A stretch of DNA of 64,000 bases from contig NZ_CP117768.1 in the NCBI RefSeq assembly GCF_028623165.1, positions 1,488,001-1,552,000 of the forward strand. Direction: 5' to 3'. Position 1 is the first letter of the stretch, and each line of letters opens with the position of its first letter. Below are positions 9,101-17,611 of the stretch, one piece after another. This DNA comes from Nostoc sp. UHCC 0926. GTDB taxonomy: Bacteria; Cyanobacteriota; Cyanobacteriia; Cyanobacteriales; Nostocaceae. The notes beneath the pieces were generated by a model. That model did no database searches. It was not told the DNA's origin and was given only the letters and a program-made list of their open reading frames with translations. The position numbers and the translations under genes are program-made.

Positions 9101-10439
9101 TGTTCCTGGAGATAAGCATTTAGTTGCTTATGTTGTTCCCAAACAAGGAGAGACTTTTGGGAGTGAGCAACTGCTGAGTTTTCTCCAGCAAAAGCTGCCT
9201 GAGCATTTGTTGCCTTCTGCCTTTGTCATAGTAGATTCTCTGCCATTGAATGCTAATGGCCAAGTTGATCGCAAAGCCTTATCTGCGCTTAATCCAACTA
9301 ATTCTCAAATAGAAAAAACATTTGCCACAGCAGAAAATCCATTACAACTTCAATTAACAGAAATCTGGGAAAAGATTTTAGGAATTCATCCGATTGGAAT
9401 AACAGATAATTTTTTTGATTTGGGTGGACACTCACTGCTGGCAGTACGTCTGTTTTCTTATATTGAAAAGATAGCGGGTAAAAATCTACCTCTATCTATC
9501 CTCTTGCAAGCCCCAACTATTGAGCAATTAGCTAATATTGTTGAGCAAGAAAGATGCTCAAAACCTGGGGTTGCAGCGACGCCAACAGCTGATCTAAAGT
9601 CTGAAACATCGATTCCTTGGTCATCTTTAGTAGCAATTCAACCCAACGGTTCTAAGCCTCCTTTTTTCTGTGTACATGGTTTGGGTGGAGAAGTTCTACG
9701 TTTCCGTGAATTGGCATTGCATTTAGGATCAGATCAACCATTTTATGGATTACAGCCACAAGGGTTAGATGGAAAACAGCTTCCTTATACCCGGATTGAA
9801 GACATGGCAGCGCACTACATTCAACAAATCCAGACTATTCAGCCCCATGAGCCTTATTTTATCGGTGGATACTCCTCTGGGGGTATAATTGCTTATGAGA
9901 TAGCTCGGCAATTGGTTATGCAAGGTAAGAAAGTAGCTTTGCTAGTTTTATTTGATACCTACGGTTCTAGAAAAAGCGAATCTGTGCCATTGCAAAAGCC
10001 AGCTTCTCGCCATTGGAAAAGTCTTTTAGCAATTGCATCTAACTATGTTATTAAGCAGGTAGAAGGAAATAGAGAGCGGCTTAAGTATCAGATCAAAGAG
10101 ATGATCTGGCGGTTTGTCTTTCAGTTTCACCTGACCTTCGGACGCCCCTTAGCTTACTCCTATCGGAAATTTATGGTACAAGAGGCCACCATACAAGCGC
10201 TAAGAAAATATGTTCTACAAGTTTACTCAGGTCGAGCAACCGTATTCCGAACAGAAGATGGTCTTGTAGTTGCCCAACAGGAGGCTGATCCCAAAATGGG
10301 TTGGAGTGAATTGGCTTTAGGGGGAGTGGATATCTGTGATATTTCTGGGATTCATAATTCCATTTTTAAAGAACCCCATATACGATCTGTGTCCGAAAAA
10401 ATCAAAGCTTGCATAGATCAAACTATTGCAAAAACCTAA
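6144..10439 (+). CDS. Terminal NRPS: TubC docking-C-A-PCP-thioesterase with degenerate C and A domains
   Basis: The protein has 1431 residues. Residues 1-55 look like a TubC-type N-terminal docking domain (LLSELRQRDVKLWLEG). The condensation domain follows, but its active-site motif reads H208-C209-I-V-C-D213-G, so the second, catalytic His of HHxxxDG is Cys. The adenylation domain is also altered. The ATP loop is YVSGYNGKPNG (693-703) instead of TSGSTGKPKG, core A5 is NAYGSLE (836-842) instead of YGPTE, and the A10 lysine is Gln (NGQVDRK, Q1040). The carrier site LGGHS (S1097) and the C-terminal thioesterase look intact: GYSSG nucleophile S1244, Asp near 1271 and His 1404 in SGIHN. From sequence the module should load and condense poorly or not at all, while still offering a PCP-TE for release. 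It is the last NRPS gene of the set. Confidence 0.93.
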   Translation: MKTLDELLSELRQRDVKLWLEGESLRYRAAKDSLTPELLTELKTQKAEIINFLRQITTAASSQIPPIVACERNGNLPLSFGQQRLWFLHQFEPDSSSNNMPVVVRFTGNLNVAVLEESLKEVVRRHEVLRTTFPAVNGKPTQVIATDVSLTLPIIDLQQVPNEQREAEAHLLATKEAHQPFDLGKGPILRVLLLELSEQEHLLIWNMHCIVCDGASSDLFYQDLTTIYKALSAGKASPLPPLAVQYADFTNWQYQWLQGEVLESQVNYWKQKLEGNLPIIELPYDHPRPYGVQTYRGDRAALLLSKALNHALTDLSQKWGVTLFMTLLTVFELLLYRYSGQEDLLVSFASASRGQVETEGLVGFFSNTLVLRSNFAGNPTFRELLDRVRKDCLQAYTHQDLPFERLIEELRPEQQSRNSSPLFQVKFSLNPPWSNGRGMASVKLPDLTITSLFGYIYHGKTKYDLILVLREQDNGLGMVFDYNAEMFDATTVERMLGHFKTLLEGIVANPDQPIAELPLLTAGEQHQLLVEWNGNQADYPQNTCIHQWFENQVKQTPNNIAVSFENQQLTYQELNQRANQLAHYLQTLGVKSGVLVGLYVKPSLEMIVGLLGILKVGGTYVSIALTSGQDGLAFILDDAQISLVLTQSSLVEKLSEHQAQVICLDSDWENIALHATENTGYHTTDQTLACVMYVSGYNGKPNGIAITHSNLVTHSLAICETWELTQSDRLLLISSITTDTFIESLFPSWITGATTILQSQELQNSAAQFFRFVAQQKITVVNIPTYFWYELVKEPSVSLQTLPAILRLVMVGGEKVSRNAYLTWIEKVGKQVRWLNAYGSLETTLTATVYDPETATEASNTRSEIPIGKAIAKTQIYILDRRSQPLPIGVTGEIYISGIGVAQGYFNRPDLTSEKFIPNPFSSESGAYLYRSGDLGRYLSDGNIEFLGRLDNQRKIRGFRIELAEIETILGQYPGVQKTVVIAKEDVPGDKHLVAYVVPKQGETFGSEQLLSFLQQKLPEHLLPSAFVIVDSLPLNANGQVDRKALSALNPTNSQIEKTFATAENPLQLQLTEIWEKILGIHPIGITDNFFDLGGHSLLAVRLFSYIEKIAGKNLPLSILLQAPTIEQLANIVEQERCSKPGVAATPTADLKSETSIPWSSLVAIQPNGSKPPFFCVHGLGGEVLRFRELALHLGSDQPFYGLQPQGLDGKQLPYTRIEDMAAHYIQQIQTIQPHEPYFIGGYSSGGIIAYEIARQLVMQGKKVALLVLFDTYGSRKSESVPLQKPASRHWKSLLAIASNYVIKQVEGNRERLKYQIKEMIWRFVFQFHLTFGRPLAYSYRKFMVQEATIQALRKYVLQVYSGRATVFRTEDGLVVAQQEADPKMGWSELALGGVDICDISGIHNSIFKEPHIRSVSEKIKACIDQTIAKT

Positions 10440-10584
10440 ATCTTTCTAGACTTATAGGAAATGTAATTCAGGCACAAAGATTATAACGTTTTGCTTCTCA
10501 CCTCTAAATCCTGAATTATGCTGTAGTTAAAGCTTTGCAACCTCATCTCGCTTGCGGGATGGGGTTGTTTTATTCGCAAGTAAT

Positions 10585-10816
10585 ATTCCTCTTCTGTCAC
10601 TCTCCGGGAGAGCAATCTCTAGAAGCTTTATCAGTCAATGAATACAAGCTATCCTATTACAAAAACTTGGTTATTGTATTTGTTATTAGGAAAAAATCTT
10701 GCGATGCCTGCGGCGGGCAAAGCCATCGCTTCGTATAGAAAAGCTCTAGAATTCAGAAATGGCAAAAGTTTTCGGAGAGTGACAGAAGAGGAATAATTTC
10801 GACTGATAGCTTGTAT
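10585..10816. repeat. Interlocked inverted repeats, decayed mobile element
   Basis: A 21-bp segment at 10585-10605 (starts ATTCCTCTTCTGTCACTCTC) recurs as a perfect reverse complement at 10774-10794. A second pair, AATACAAGCTATC near 10642-10653 and GATAGCTTGTAT at 10805-10816, is interlocked with the first. The interior carries a dispersed repeat. This looks like a MITE-type element broken or rearranged by later insertion. Confidence 0.6.
10701..10729 (+). repeat. Dispersed short repeat (GCGATGCCTGCGGCGGGC family)
   Basis: The segment starts GCGATGCCTGCGGCGGGC and ends in GCCATCGC. A near-identical copy lies at 33656-33684. Such repeats are scattered through Nostoc genomes. Confidence 0.7.
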
Positions 10817-10825
10817 ATATATGTA

Positions 10826-10982
10826 AATGCGATCGCAATACGGTTCGGATAAGGTTTTTTGATAACACGCCCTAGATCGCAAAGACGCGATAAATCGCCG
10901 TCTTTACAATAATCAGTCCTTTGTCTTGACGGCGATTTATCGCGTCTCTTGCCTTAACCGAACCGTATTGAATGCGATCGCT
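10826..10982. repeat. Nested inverted-repeat (MITE-like) element
   Basis: Outer arms at about 10826-10854 and 10952-10982 share CAATACGGTTCGG(A/T)TAAGG and its complement, each bounded by a GCGATCGC octamer. Inner arms GACGCGATAAATCGCCGTC (10884-10902) and its exact complement (10928-10946) are perfect over 19 bp, with a 25-bp loop. The full element can fold into one long hairpin. No transposase is encoded. Confidence 0.75.
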
Positions 10983-11048
10983 AATCAAGCCTTTGCATAA
11001 ATCCTAAACTGACTCTTCTCTAGTGTATTTACTGAAATTTTGCTGTGA

Positions 11049-11276
11049 ATAAGAGTAAATAATAATATATATGGTAGACCCGATGTGATTCTTGATAGTA
11101 ATGCCAATAATGATCCGAATGTTTACTTTGCATTCTTGGGTGCTAACTCAGATCAGGTAGATCACATTCGACTGTTGGAAAATAATACGTTTGGTTTTGA
11201 GGATTTAGCAAATTGTGGTGATAAAGATTACAACAATGTGATTGTGCAGGTAAATTTGAGTATCAATACTATGTAA
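11049..11276 (+). pseudogene. DUF4114-type protein, C-terminal remnant
   Basis: The open frame from 11049 to the stop at 11274-11276 reads GRPDVILDSNANNDPNVYFAF and then NTFGFEDLANCGDKDYNNVIVQV. That segment is characteristic of the C-terminal calcium-binding-type DUF4114 domain found on large secreted RTX/VCBS-like cyanobacterial proteins. Upstream of 11049 the frame is closed by a stop, so only about 75 residues remain. The nearby type I-like exporter could once have served such a protein. A 63-residue product from the GTG at 11085 is possible, but a decayed gene is more likely. Confidence 0.55.
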
Positions 11277-12086
11277 TATTAAGATTGGGTAATTACTTAG
11301 CAAGTTTGGACATCCTCATCCCCCTTGCGGGGTAGGGCTATGTTTATGCATAACAATGAAATAGATTTGATATTAATTAAACTAGTAAATTTACCGAAGG
11401 CAGTTATTAGCTTTCCTTCATAAATTTAATAGTTAATTCCTCTACGGTGACAAAAATCTTCGCCTTTACTTCTCCAGTTAATTTTTATTAAATTAAGCTA
11501 GCAAAAAAGTGATGAAGGATTCTTTTACAATCGGTCATGGCGCTGTTTACCAAGGAAAGCTCACTGTCTTTCGCCATCAGTGATACTGTGAATCTCTATA
11601 TTTAAGAATTTGTAAAAATAATTCAGAAATTTAAAGTTTTTTTCTTACATAATTTTTAATTAGGGTATTTACTTAGGAAAGCATCTGTGATAGTTTCATG
11701 TTGATTATCATAAATTAAAATATGCAACACTAAGTTTAACAACCGTGTTTCTGTGTTTTGGTTTGATGATAAGTATCCATGTTGCATACTTGCAATGCTA
11801 AATATTAATTTTAAGATAGTATAAATTATGTAGTGTGAAGTAAGTGAGAAGTTTTCCTCGATCTATTTAAACTTTTGTTTTGAATAACAGTTGTAACTGT
11901 GTGATCTGAATGCAGGTCTGCAATTAGACGAATTTACCCTCTGTGCTTCTACATATTTAAGCACACTGAATGCCACATAAGTATTGCTGCTGCTGGCATA
12001 AAACCAAAAACTGCCACTGTTAGTAAAAGAGATAGTCCCTAATATTTTCGACTTTATTCCTCACTTTTACCTTCGACTTGTCTTAT
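11277..12086. other. Long AT-rich leader upstream of the ABC exporter
   Basis: No gene was found in about 800 bp. A hairpin-like CCCCCTTGCGGGGT (about 11320-11333) follows the DUF4114 remnant. The rest is AT-rich with several TATAAT/TATTTA-like stretches and probably contains the exporter promoter, but no specific operator was identified. Confidence 0.4.
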
Positions 12087-15000
12087 ATGACTTATATTAA
12101 GAACGCTTTTCCCGAATTTCTCACTACCCTAGAAGGGTTTGACCAATTACCAGATGCGGCGATCGCTAATCTATCAGAACAGCTGCAAGCCTGGCGCTAT
12201 CGCATCGGTCAGAAAATTATCGGTAAAGAAAGTCTCCCGGAAAACATCACCATAATTTATGAGGGACAAGTGCGCCTGTTGGGATATGATCCCCACACGC
12301 AAATGCCAATCACCCTAAAATTACTGCAACCGGGGGAAATTATCGGCGAAATTGGTTTGTTGCGCGATATCGCCTGTGAGACAGCGATCGCTTCCACCGA
12401 AGTAGTATGTTTAACCTTGAGTGCAGCGGCATATTTTAGTTTTATCGCTTTATACCCAGCTTTTGCCGAAGCTCGCAAGAACCGCAGTTATTTGGCGGAA
12501 GTTTTCGATATTCTCAGCTCATATTGGAAACAGCAAGCGATCGCGACTTTAAATCTCAAAGAACTGGCAGAAAACGCCTTACCACATGCGAAAATTCATT
12601 ACCTCCCTACAGGGAAAACTTCATTCAACCAACTGGATAACGAAAGCGTCTGGTTTGTGAGTGGTGGTGGTACAGTAACGAATTTATCACCTGGCGATCG
12701 CTTAGAATCATCCGATGACAGAGACAAGATCCAGGTCATAGGTCAAAACCCCGCCCGGTTGCTTGGTATACATCCGTCAGATTTGATGTTGGAAGATAGT
12801 CATCAGATAGTACTTGCGGTAAGTGACACCAAATCAGATAGCCAAGACGAACTAGATATTCCCTACGCGTCGGACGAAATAGTTCCACAGACAGCCCCCG
12901 ATACCTCAAATAGTTCGTCAAAACTTAAATACCCGTTTTTTAGTGGTAAGGGAGAATTAAATACAGCCTTCGCCTGCTTCCAAATGATCGCGAAGCATTT
13001 AGAAATGCCGTTTCGTCGAGAAGTGGTTCGCCGCATCTTAACTGAGCAAGTCAAACGTCAGGGTACTATATCGTTTCAAGTTACTGCTTACCTAGCTGAG
13101 TTAATAGGACTTAAGGCACAGTTGATAGAGCTACCAATCGCTTCAGTGACGCGCATTCCTACACCGGCATTGATTCGCTATGATGATAGTTTTGCCGTTT
13201 TATATGCAGCGGATGCAAATACTATGGTTGTGGGTGTCCCATCCCAAGGAATTGTCCGCTGCAAACCCGCTCAATTGGTTGAACAATTAGATGTTGATCC
13301 AACCAACTTTCCGCCCCAAGTTAGGGTATTACTGCTCAGTGCTACCAAAGAAACACCCCAAGAGCGCTTTAGTTTACGGTGGTTTCTGCCCTATTTGTCA
13401 CGCTACCGTCGAGTCCTTATAGAGGTCTTTGTCGCTTCCTTTTTCGTGCAGTTGGCAGCGTTGGCAAATCCGCTGGTCGTCCAGTTAATTATCGACAAAG
13501 TTATCACTCAAAATAGTATTGGGACTCTACATATCTTAGGTGTTTTGCTATTAGTAGTCGGGCTATTTGAAGCAGTGCTGACTACCTTACGAACTTACTT
13601 ATTTGTCGATACCACTAATCGGATCGATATGGGTTTAGGGTCGGAAATCATCGACCACTTACTACGTCTACCGCTGCGCTACTTTGAACGCCGACCGGTG
13701 GGTGAACTTTCCACTCGGATCAACGAATTAGAAAATATCCGTCAATTCTTGACTGGTACTGCCTTAACAGTGGGGTTAGATGCTCTGTTTTCGGTGGTCT
13801 ATATCGGTGTGATGCTGATTTACAGTTGGCAACTTACCTTGGTAGGCTTAAGCACGATTCCAGTGTTTATCATTGTGATCTTAATCGCTTCTCCCAGCAT
13901 TAGCAGACAGTTACGTGCCAAAGCCGAACGCAACGCCGAAACTCAATCTTATTTAGTAGAGGTGATGTCAGGCATTCAAACAGTAAAAGCGCAAAATATC
14001 GAATTGCGATCGCGCTTTTCTTGGCAAGAGCGTTACGCTCGGTTTGTCGCTGCTGGTTTTAAAACCGTTGTGACTTCCACCCTCGCTAACTCCACCAGCA
14101 ACTTTCTCAACAAACTCAGCAGCTTACTAGTTTTGTGGGTAGGAGCTTATCTAGTACTGCAACAACAATTAACTTTAGGCGAATTAATTGCCTTTAGAAT
14201 TATATCTGGTTACGTCACCAGCCCAATATTGCGCTTGGCTCAACTCTGGCAAAGCTTCCAAGAAACTGCATTATCTTTAGAACGTTTAAGCGATATTGTC
14301 GATACACCACAAGAAGGAGAAACAGACCGCTACAATATACCCTTGCCTACGATTAAGGGGGCAGTGAAATACGAAAACGTTTCCTTCCGCTTTGGCACAA
14401 GTGGCCCTTTACAACTTTCTAATGTCAACCTCGAATTTGCACCAGGCAAATTTGTCGGCATTGTCGGACAAAGTGGCTCTGGTAAAAGTACGATGATGAA
14501 GTTACTGCTCAGACTTTACGAAACCGAGTCCGGCAGAATTTTGATTGATGGTTATGATATTGCCAAAGTAGAACTTTATTCACTGCGACGACAAATTGGT
14601 GTAGTTCCCCAAGAGACATTATTATTTGACGGCAGTGTTCAGGAAAATATTGCCCTAACCAATCCCGATGCGACAACCGAAGAAATTATCCAAGCGGCTC
14701 AGGTGGCGTGCGCCCACGAGTTTGTGATGAACTTGCCCAACGGTTACAATACGCGGGTGGGAGAACGGGGTTCTGCACTTTCAGGTGGACAACGACAAAG
14801 AATTGCGATCGCCCGCTCTGTTCTACAACGACCAAAATTATTAGTTTTAGATGAAGCAACTAGCGCATTAGATTATCCCACAGAACGGCAAATATGTCTC
14901 AATTTAGCTAAAGCATTCAAGGGTGATACAGTATTTTTTATTACCCACCGACTGAATACCGTGAGTAATGCAGATATGATCGTCGTGATGGATAATAGCA

Positions 15001-15089
15001 GGGTTATAGAACAAGGCAGCCATCACGAATTAATGGCTACTAAAGGTCATTATTATTATCTATATCAGCAACAAGATGTGAACTTGTAA
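12087..15089 (+). CDS. ABC exporter with cNMP-binding and inactive C39-like N-terminal domains (HlyB/HetC-like)
   Basis: I use the ATG at 12087 (1000 residues); a TTG nine bases earlier is the longer option. Order of parts: a cyclic-nucleotide-binding-like domain (about 20-140, with LLQPGEIIGEIGLL), a linker, a peptidase C39-like domain (about 280-420), a six-helix transmembrane domain (about 440-720) and an ATPase. The ATPase has Walker A GQSGSGKS (794-801), signature LSGGQRQR (about 898-905) and Walker B LLVLDEATSALD. In the C39 domain the catalytic Cys position of DCGxAC is Thr (N292-T293-A-F-A-C297), so it cannot cleave leader peptides in the usual way, as in HlyB. The HlyD gene follows 198 bp downstream. 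The pair likely exports the NRPS product or a C-terminal-signal protein across both membranes with an outer-membrane channel. Confidence 0.92.
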   Translation: MTYIKNAFPEFLTTLEGFDQLPDAAIANLSEQLQAWRYRIGQKIIGKESLPENITIIYEGQVRLLGYDPHTQMPITLKLLQPGEIIGEIGLLRDIACETAIASTEVVCLTLSAAAYFSFIALYPAFAEARKNRSYLAEVFDILSSYWKQQAIATLNLKELAENALPHAKIHYLPTGKTSFNQLDNESVWFVSGGGTVTNLSPGDRLESSDDRDKIQVIGQNPARLLGIHPSDLMLEDSHQIVLAVSDTKSDSQDELDIPYASDEIVPQTAPDTSNSSSKLKYPFFSGKGELNTAFACFQMIAKHLEMPFRREVVRRILTEQVKRQGTISFQVTAYLAELIGLKAQLIELPIASVTRIPTPALIRYDDSFAVLYAADANTMVVGVPSQGIVRCKPAQLVEQLDVDPTNFPPQVRVLLLSATKETPQERFSLRWFLPYLSRYRRVLIEVFVASFFVQLAALANPLVVQLIIDKVITQNSIGTLHILGVLLLVVGLFEAVLTTLRTYLFVDTTNRIDMGLGSEIIDHLLRLPLRYFERRPVGELSTRINELENIRQFLTGTALTVGLDALFSVVYIGVMLIYSWQLTLVGLSTIPVFIIVILIASPSISRQLRAKAERNAETQSYLVEVMSGIQTVKAQNIELRSRFSWQERYARFVAAGFKTVVTSTLANSTSNFLNKLSSLLVLWVGAYLVLQQQLTLGELIAFRIISGYVTSPILRLAQLWQSFQETALSLERLSDIVDTPQEGETDRYNIPLPTIKGAVKYENVSFRFGTSGPLQLSNVNLEFAPGKFVGIVGQSGSGKSTMMKLLLRLYETESGRILIDGYDIAKVELYSLRRQIGVVPQETLLFDGSVQENIALTNPDATTEEIIQAAQVACAHEFVMNLPNGYNTRVGERGSALSGGQRQRIAIARSVLQRPKLLVLDEATSALDYPTERQICLNLAKAFKGDTVFFITHRLNTVSNADMIVVMDNSRVIEQGSHHELMATKGHYYYLYQQQDVNL

Positions 15090-15287
15090 TTAGTCATGCC
15101 TGGGGGCATGGCATCAAAGAATTTTCAGTTTGATCAACATTCCATAGATGTGGCAATCAGCGTAGACTAGGCACTGTCACTAATATCAAAATCCAGGTTT
15201 TCGGTATCGATAAATAGTGCCCACTCTACAAAAAATCCAAAATCGTTCGACTGAACGCTCACGACAAGTCCAAAATCCAAAATCGTT

Positions 15288-16871
15288 ATGACTCAACTTA
15301 ATGGAAATCACCTCAACGGCAATCAGAAAAACGGTAATCAGAAAAACGGAGTCAAGCAAGATTCACGGGTACTTACAAAACAACAGAAAGCTGCTCAAGA
15401 GCCATTAATTAACTCAAACACTCGGGAATTTGAGCAATCCGTTGTCTTGCGCCAATCTCCAATTTGGTCGCGCACAATCATGGTTACCCTAATGGGACTA
15501 GCCTGTTTTGCAATTGCTTGGGCTTATTTTGCAAAAATTGAGCAAGTAGTACCAGCAACAGGGCAATTAAAACCGCAAGGAACAGTCAAAGATGTTCAGG
15601 CTCCTGTTAGTGGAGTGGTGAAAACGGTTTATGTTAAAGATGGACAAGAGGTAAAGCCAGGAGATCCACTGCTGACTTTTGATTCCATCGCTTCCGTTGC
15701 TGAATTAAATTCTTTTTATAAAATTCGCCTTGCATTAATTAAAGAAAACCAGATTTATCGCCGATTGTTGGGTGCAAGTACCGCCGCGGGGTCTGAACTG
15801 TTATATTTGCGTGGTAATTTGCCACAAGAAACTGCTTTTTTGCTGAAAAGTCGGGCAGCTTTAGTAGGAGAAAATGAATTATTAAGGACTCAATTAAAAA
15901 ATTCTGGTCAAGATTATGCGCTAGGTATTGATGAACAGCAACGTCTACGAGTTGCCAAAAGAGAATTAGATTCTCGGTCTGCTGCGGCGGAATTAGAAGT
16001 AGAAAAAACCAAAAAACAACTTAGTCAAAATAAATTTAAGCTGGAAGATAGTAAAGCAAGTTTAGCTATTCAACAGCACGTTTTAGATAAGCTGAAGATA
16101 TTAGCAGAAGAAGGTGGCATTTCTCAACTTCAGTATCTCAATCAGCAACAAGAAGTACAAAACCGCACGGCAGAAGTAGCACAACTAGGTGAGGAACAGA
16201 AGCGCCTCCAGTTTGATATAGAAAAAGGACGACAAGAGTTAAGCAATACAGTGGCTCTTTCTGATAAAAGCATTTTGGATAAGATAGCTGAGAACAAACA
16301 GCACATTGCCGAAATTGATAGCCAATTCATGAAAGTTGTACTGGATAATGAGCAGCATTTGGCAGATGTCAATAGTAAAATCTCTCAAGCACAGTTAAAT
16401 GTTAAATATGAAGAACTCCGTGCGCCTGTAGCCGGAACAGTTTTCGATTTACAAGCAAAAAACCCTGGATTTGTAGCAACTCCGACTACAAAACTGCTGC
16501 AAATAGTCCCGAATGAAAACTATATAGCTGAAGTTTTTATTACTAACAAAGATATTGGTTTTGTGCGAAAAGGCATGAAGGTAGATGTTAGAATTGACTC
16601 CTTTCCTTACAGCGAATTTGGCGATATCAAAGGGGAAGTGATTGGGATAGGGTCAGACGCATTACCGCCAGACCAAACACATCAGTTTTATAGATTTCCG
16701 GCAAAGCTCTCATTGGATAAACAATCCTTAGTAATTAAGGGTAAAAACGTCACCTTGCAATCAGGTATGTCCATCAGTGCCAATATAAAAGTCCGCGAAA
16801 ACCGGACTGTGCTTAGTTTATTCACTGAGTTGTTTACCAAGCAAATTGATACTCTTAAAGAGGTACGTTAA
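15288..16871 (+). CDS. HlyD-family membrane fusion protein
   Basis: The 527-residue adaptor has a low-complexity Asn/Gly/Gln-rich cytoplasmic N-terminus (repeated NGNQKNG). One transmembrane segment follows near residues 64-84, then a biotinyl-lipoyl half-motif VQAPVSGVVKTVYVKDGQEVKPGDPL. A long coiled coil spans about 200-370, and a second lipoyl half ELRAPVAGTVFDLQ leads to a beta-barrel ending in VRENRTVLSLFTELF. These are standard type I secretion/MFP features. It would connect the preceding ABC exporter to a TolC-like channel, which is not encoded here. The 198-bp gap before it contains direct copies of CCAAAATCGTT-like words but no clear terminator, so co-transcription with the exporter is likely. 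Confidence 0.93.
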   Translation: MTQLNGNHLNGNQKNGNQKNGVKQDSRVLTKQQKAAQEPLINSNTREFEQSVVLRQSPIWSRTIMVTLMGLACFAIAWAYFAKIEQVVPATGQLKPQGTVKDVQAPVSGVVKTVYVKDGQEVKPGDPLLTFDSIASVAELNSFYKIRLALIKENQIYRRLLGASTAAGSELLYLRGNLPQETAFLLKSRAALVGENELLRTQLKNSGQDYALGIDEQQRLRVAKRELDSRSAAAELEVEKTKKQLSQNKFKLEDSKASLAIQQHVLDKLKILAEEGGISQLQYLNQQQEVQNRTAEVAQLGEEQKRLQFDIEKGRQELSNTVALSDKSILDKIAENKQHIAEIDSQFMKVVLDNEQHLADVNSKISQAQLNVKYEELRAPVAGTVFDLQAKNPGFVATPTTKLLQIVPNENYIAEVFITNKDIGFVRKGMKVDVRIDSFPYSEFGDIKGEVIGIGSDALPPDQTHQFYRFPAKLSLDKQSLVIKGKNVTLQSGMSISANIKVRENRTVLSLFTELFTKQIDTLKEVR

Positions 16872-16944
16872 TTGTGCAAGGTTTGTGTATAACCACTTTC
16901 TAGCGTTAAAACAAGAGTTATACCAATTACATCAAAATTTTACG

Positions 16945-17442
16945 ATGGTTAATTCTCAACGCATCGAACCCGCTCCCGGACAAGAATCAGTTTGGGATTA
17001 CCCCCGTCCTCCTCGTCTGGAGAACACAAGTAAACATATCCAAATAATCTTTAACGGAGTAATAATTGCGGATACCCACAACGCCAAACGTGTTTTAGAA
17101 ACTAGTCATCCTCCTTCTTACTACATTCCCCCTGCGGATATCAAAATGGAATATTTGCAGCTGGCACCGCAGTCTAGCTTTTGCGAGTGGAAGGGAAGTG
17201 CTGGTTACTACACAATCCGGGTTGGTGAAAAAGAAGTCCATAATGCTGCCTGGTTTTACCCTAACCCTACACCAGCGTTTGAAACTATGAAGGACTATGT
17301 AGCTTTTTACGCTCATATAATGGATAAATGCTACGTGAATGGCGAAGAGGTGCAACCACAACCAGGTAACTTCTACGGCGGTTGGGTTACCAGTGATATT
17401 GTTGGGCCATTCAAAGGCGCTCCTGGTACTTGGGGATGGTGA
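16945..17442 (+). CDS. DUF427 family protein
   Basis: The 165-residue protein is read from ATG 16945; the open frame extends upstream into the HlyD gene but that part is not protein-like. DUF427 hallmarks are seen: ESVWDYPRPPRLE, HIQIIFNGVIIADT, RVLETSHPPSYYIP, CEWKGSAGYYTI and AAWFYPNPTPAF, ending in an FYGGWVT...PFKG tail. Members are small beta-barrel proteins of unknown function, common in cyanobacteria. It lies 73 bp after hlyD on the same strand, yet DUF427 genes are usually not tied to secretion, so the link is probably positional only. Confidence 0.85.
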   Translation: MVNSQRIEPAPGQESVWDYPRPPRLENTSKHIQIIFNGVIIADTHNAKRVLETSHPPSYYIPPADIKMEYLQLAPQSSFCEWKGSAGYYTIRVGEKEVHNAAWFYPNPTPAFETMKDYVAFYAHIMDKCYVNGEEVQPQPGNFYGGWVTSDIVGPFKGAPGTWGW

Positions 17443-17526
17443 GGCAATGTCAGAGTGGCGGCTTTCCAAGACAGATTTTGGATTAACCAGATGCGATATT
17501 AACCGAAGTTGCTAGTTATTCATTCG

Positions 17527-17579
17527 AGCGATCGCTGTCTGGAGAAGAATCTTCATCTATCTTTCAGACAGCGATCGCT
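17527..17579. terminator. Bidirectional terminator-like hairpin
   Basis: Perfect 15-bp arms AGCGATCGCTGTCTG (17527-17541) and its complement (17565-17579) flank a 23-bp loop. The hairpin lies between the convergent DUF427 and purQ genes, so it could end both transcripts. The arms contain HIP1 octamers. Confidence 0.55.
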
Positions 17580-17611
17580 TTGTGGCCCAATATACTCGCC
17601 CGATATTTGCT

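Larger units (their letters stand above)
10440..11048. other. Repeat-rich gap downstream of the NRPS genes
   Basis: No supported gene. The region holds paired 21-bp and 12-bp inverted repeats, one dispersed Nostoc repeat and a nested hairpin element, described separately. A short pseudo-palindrome (CTCGCTTGCGGGATGGGG, from about 10547) follows the NRPS stop and may act in transcript ending. Confidence 0.6.
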
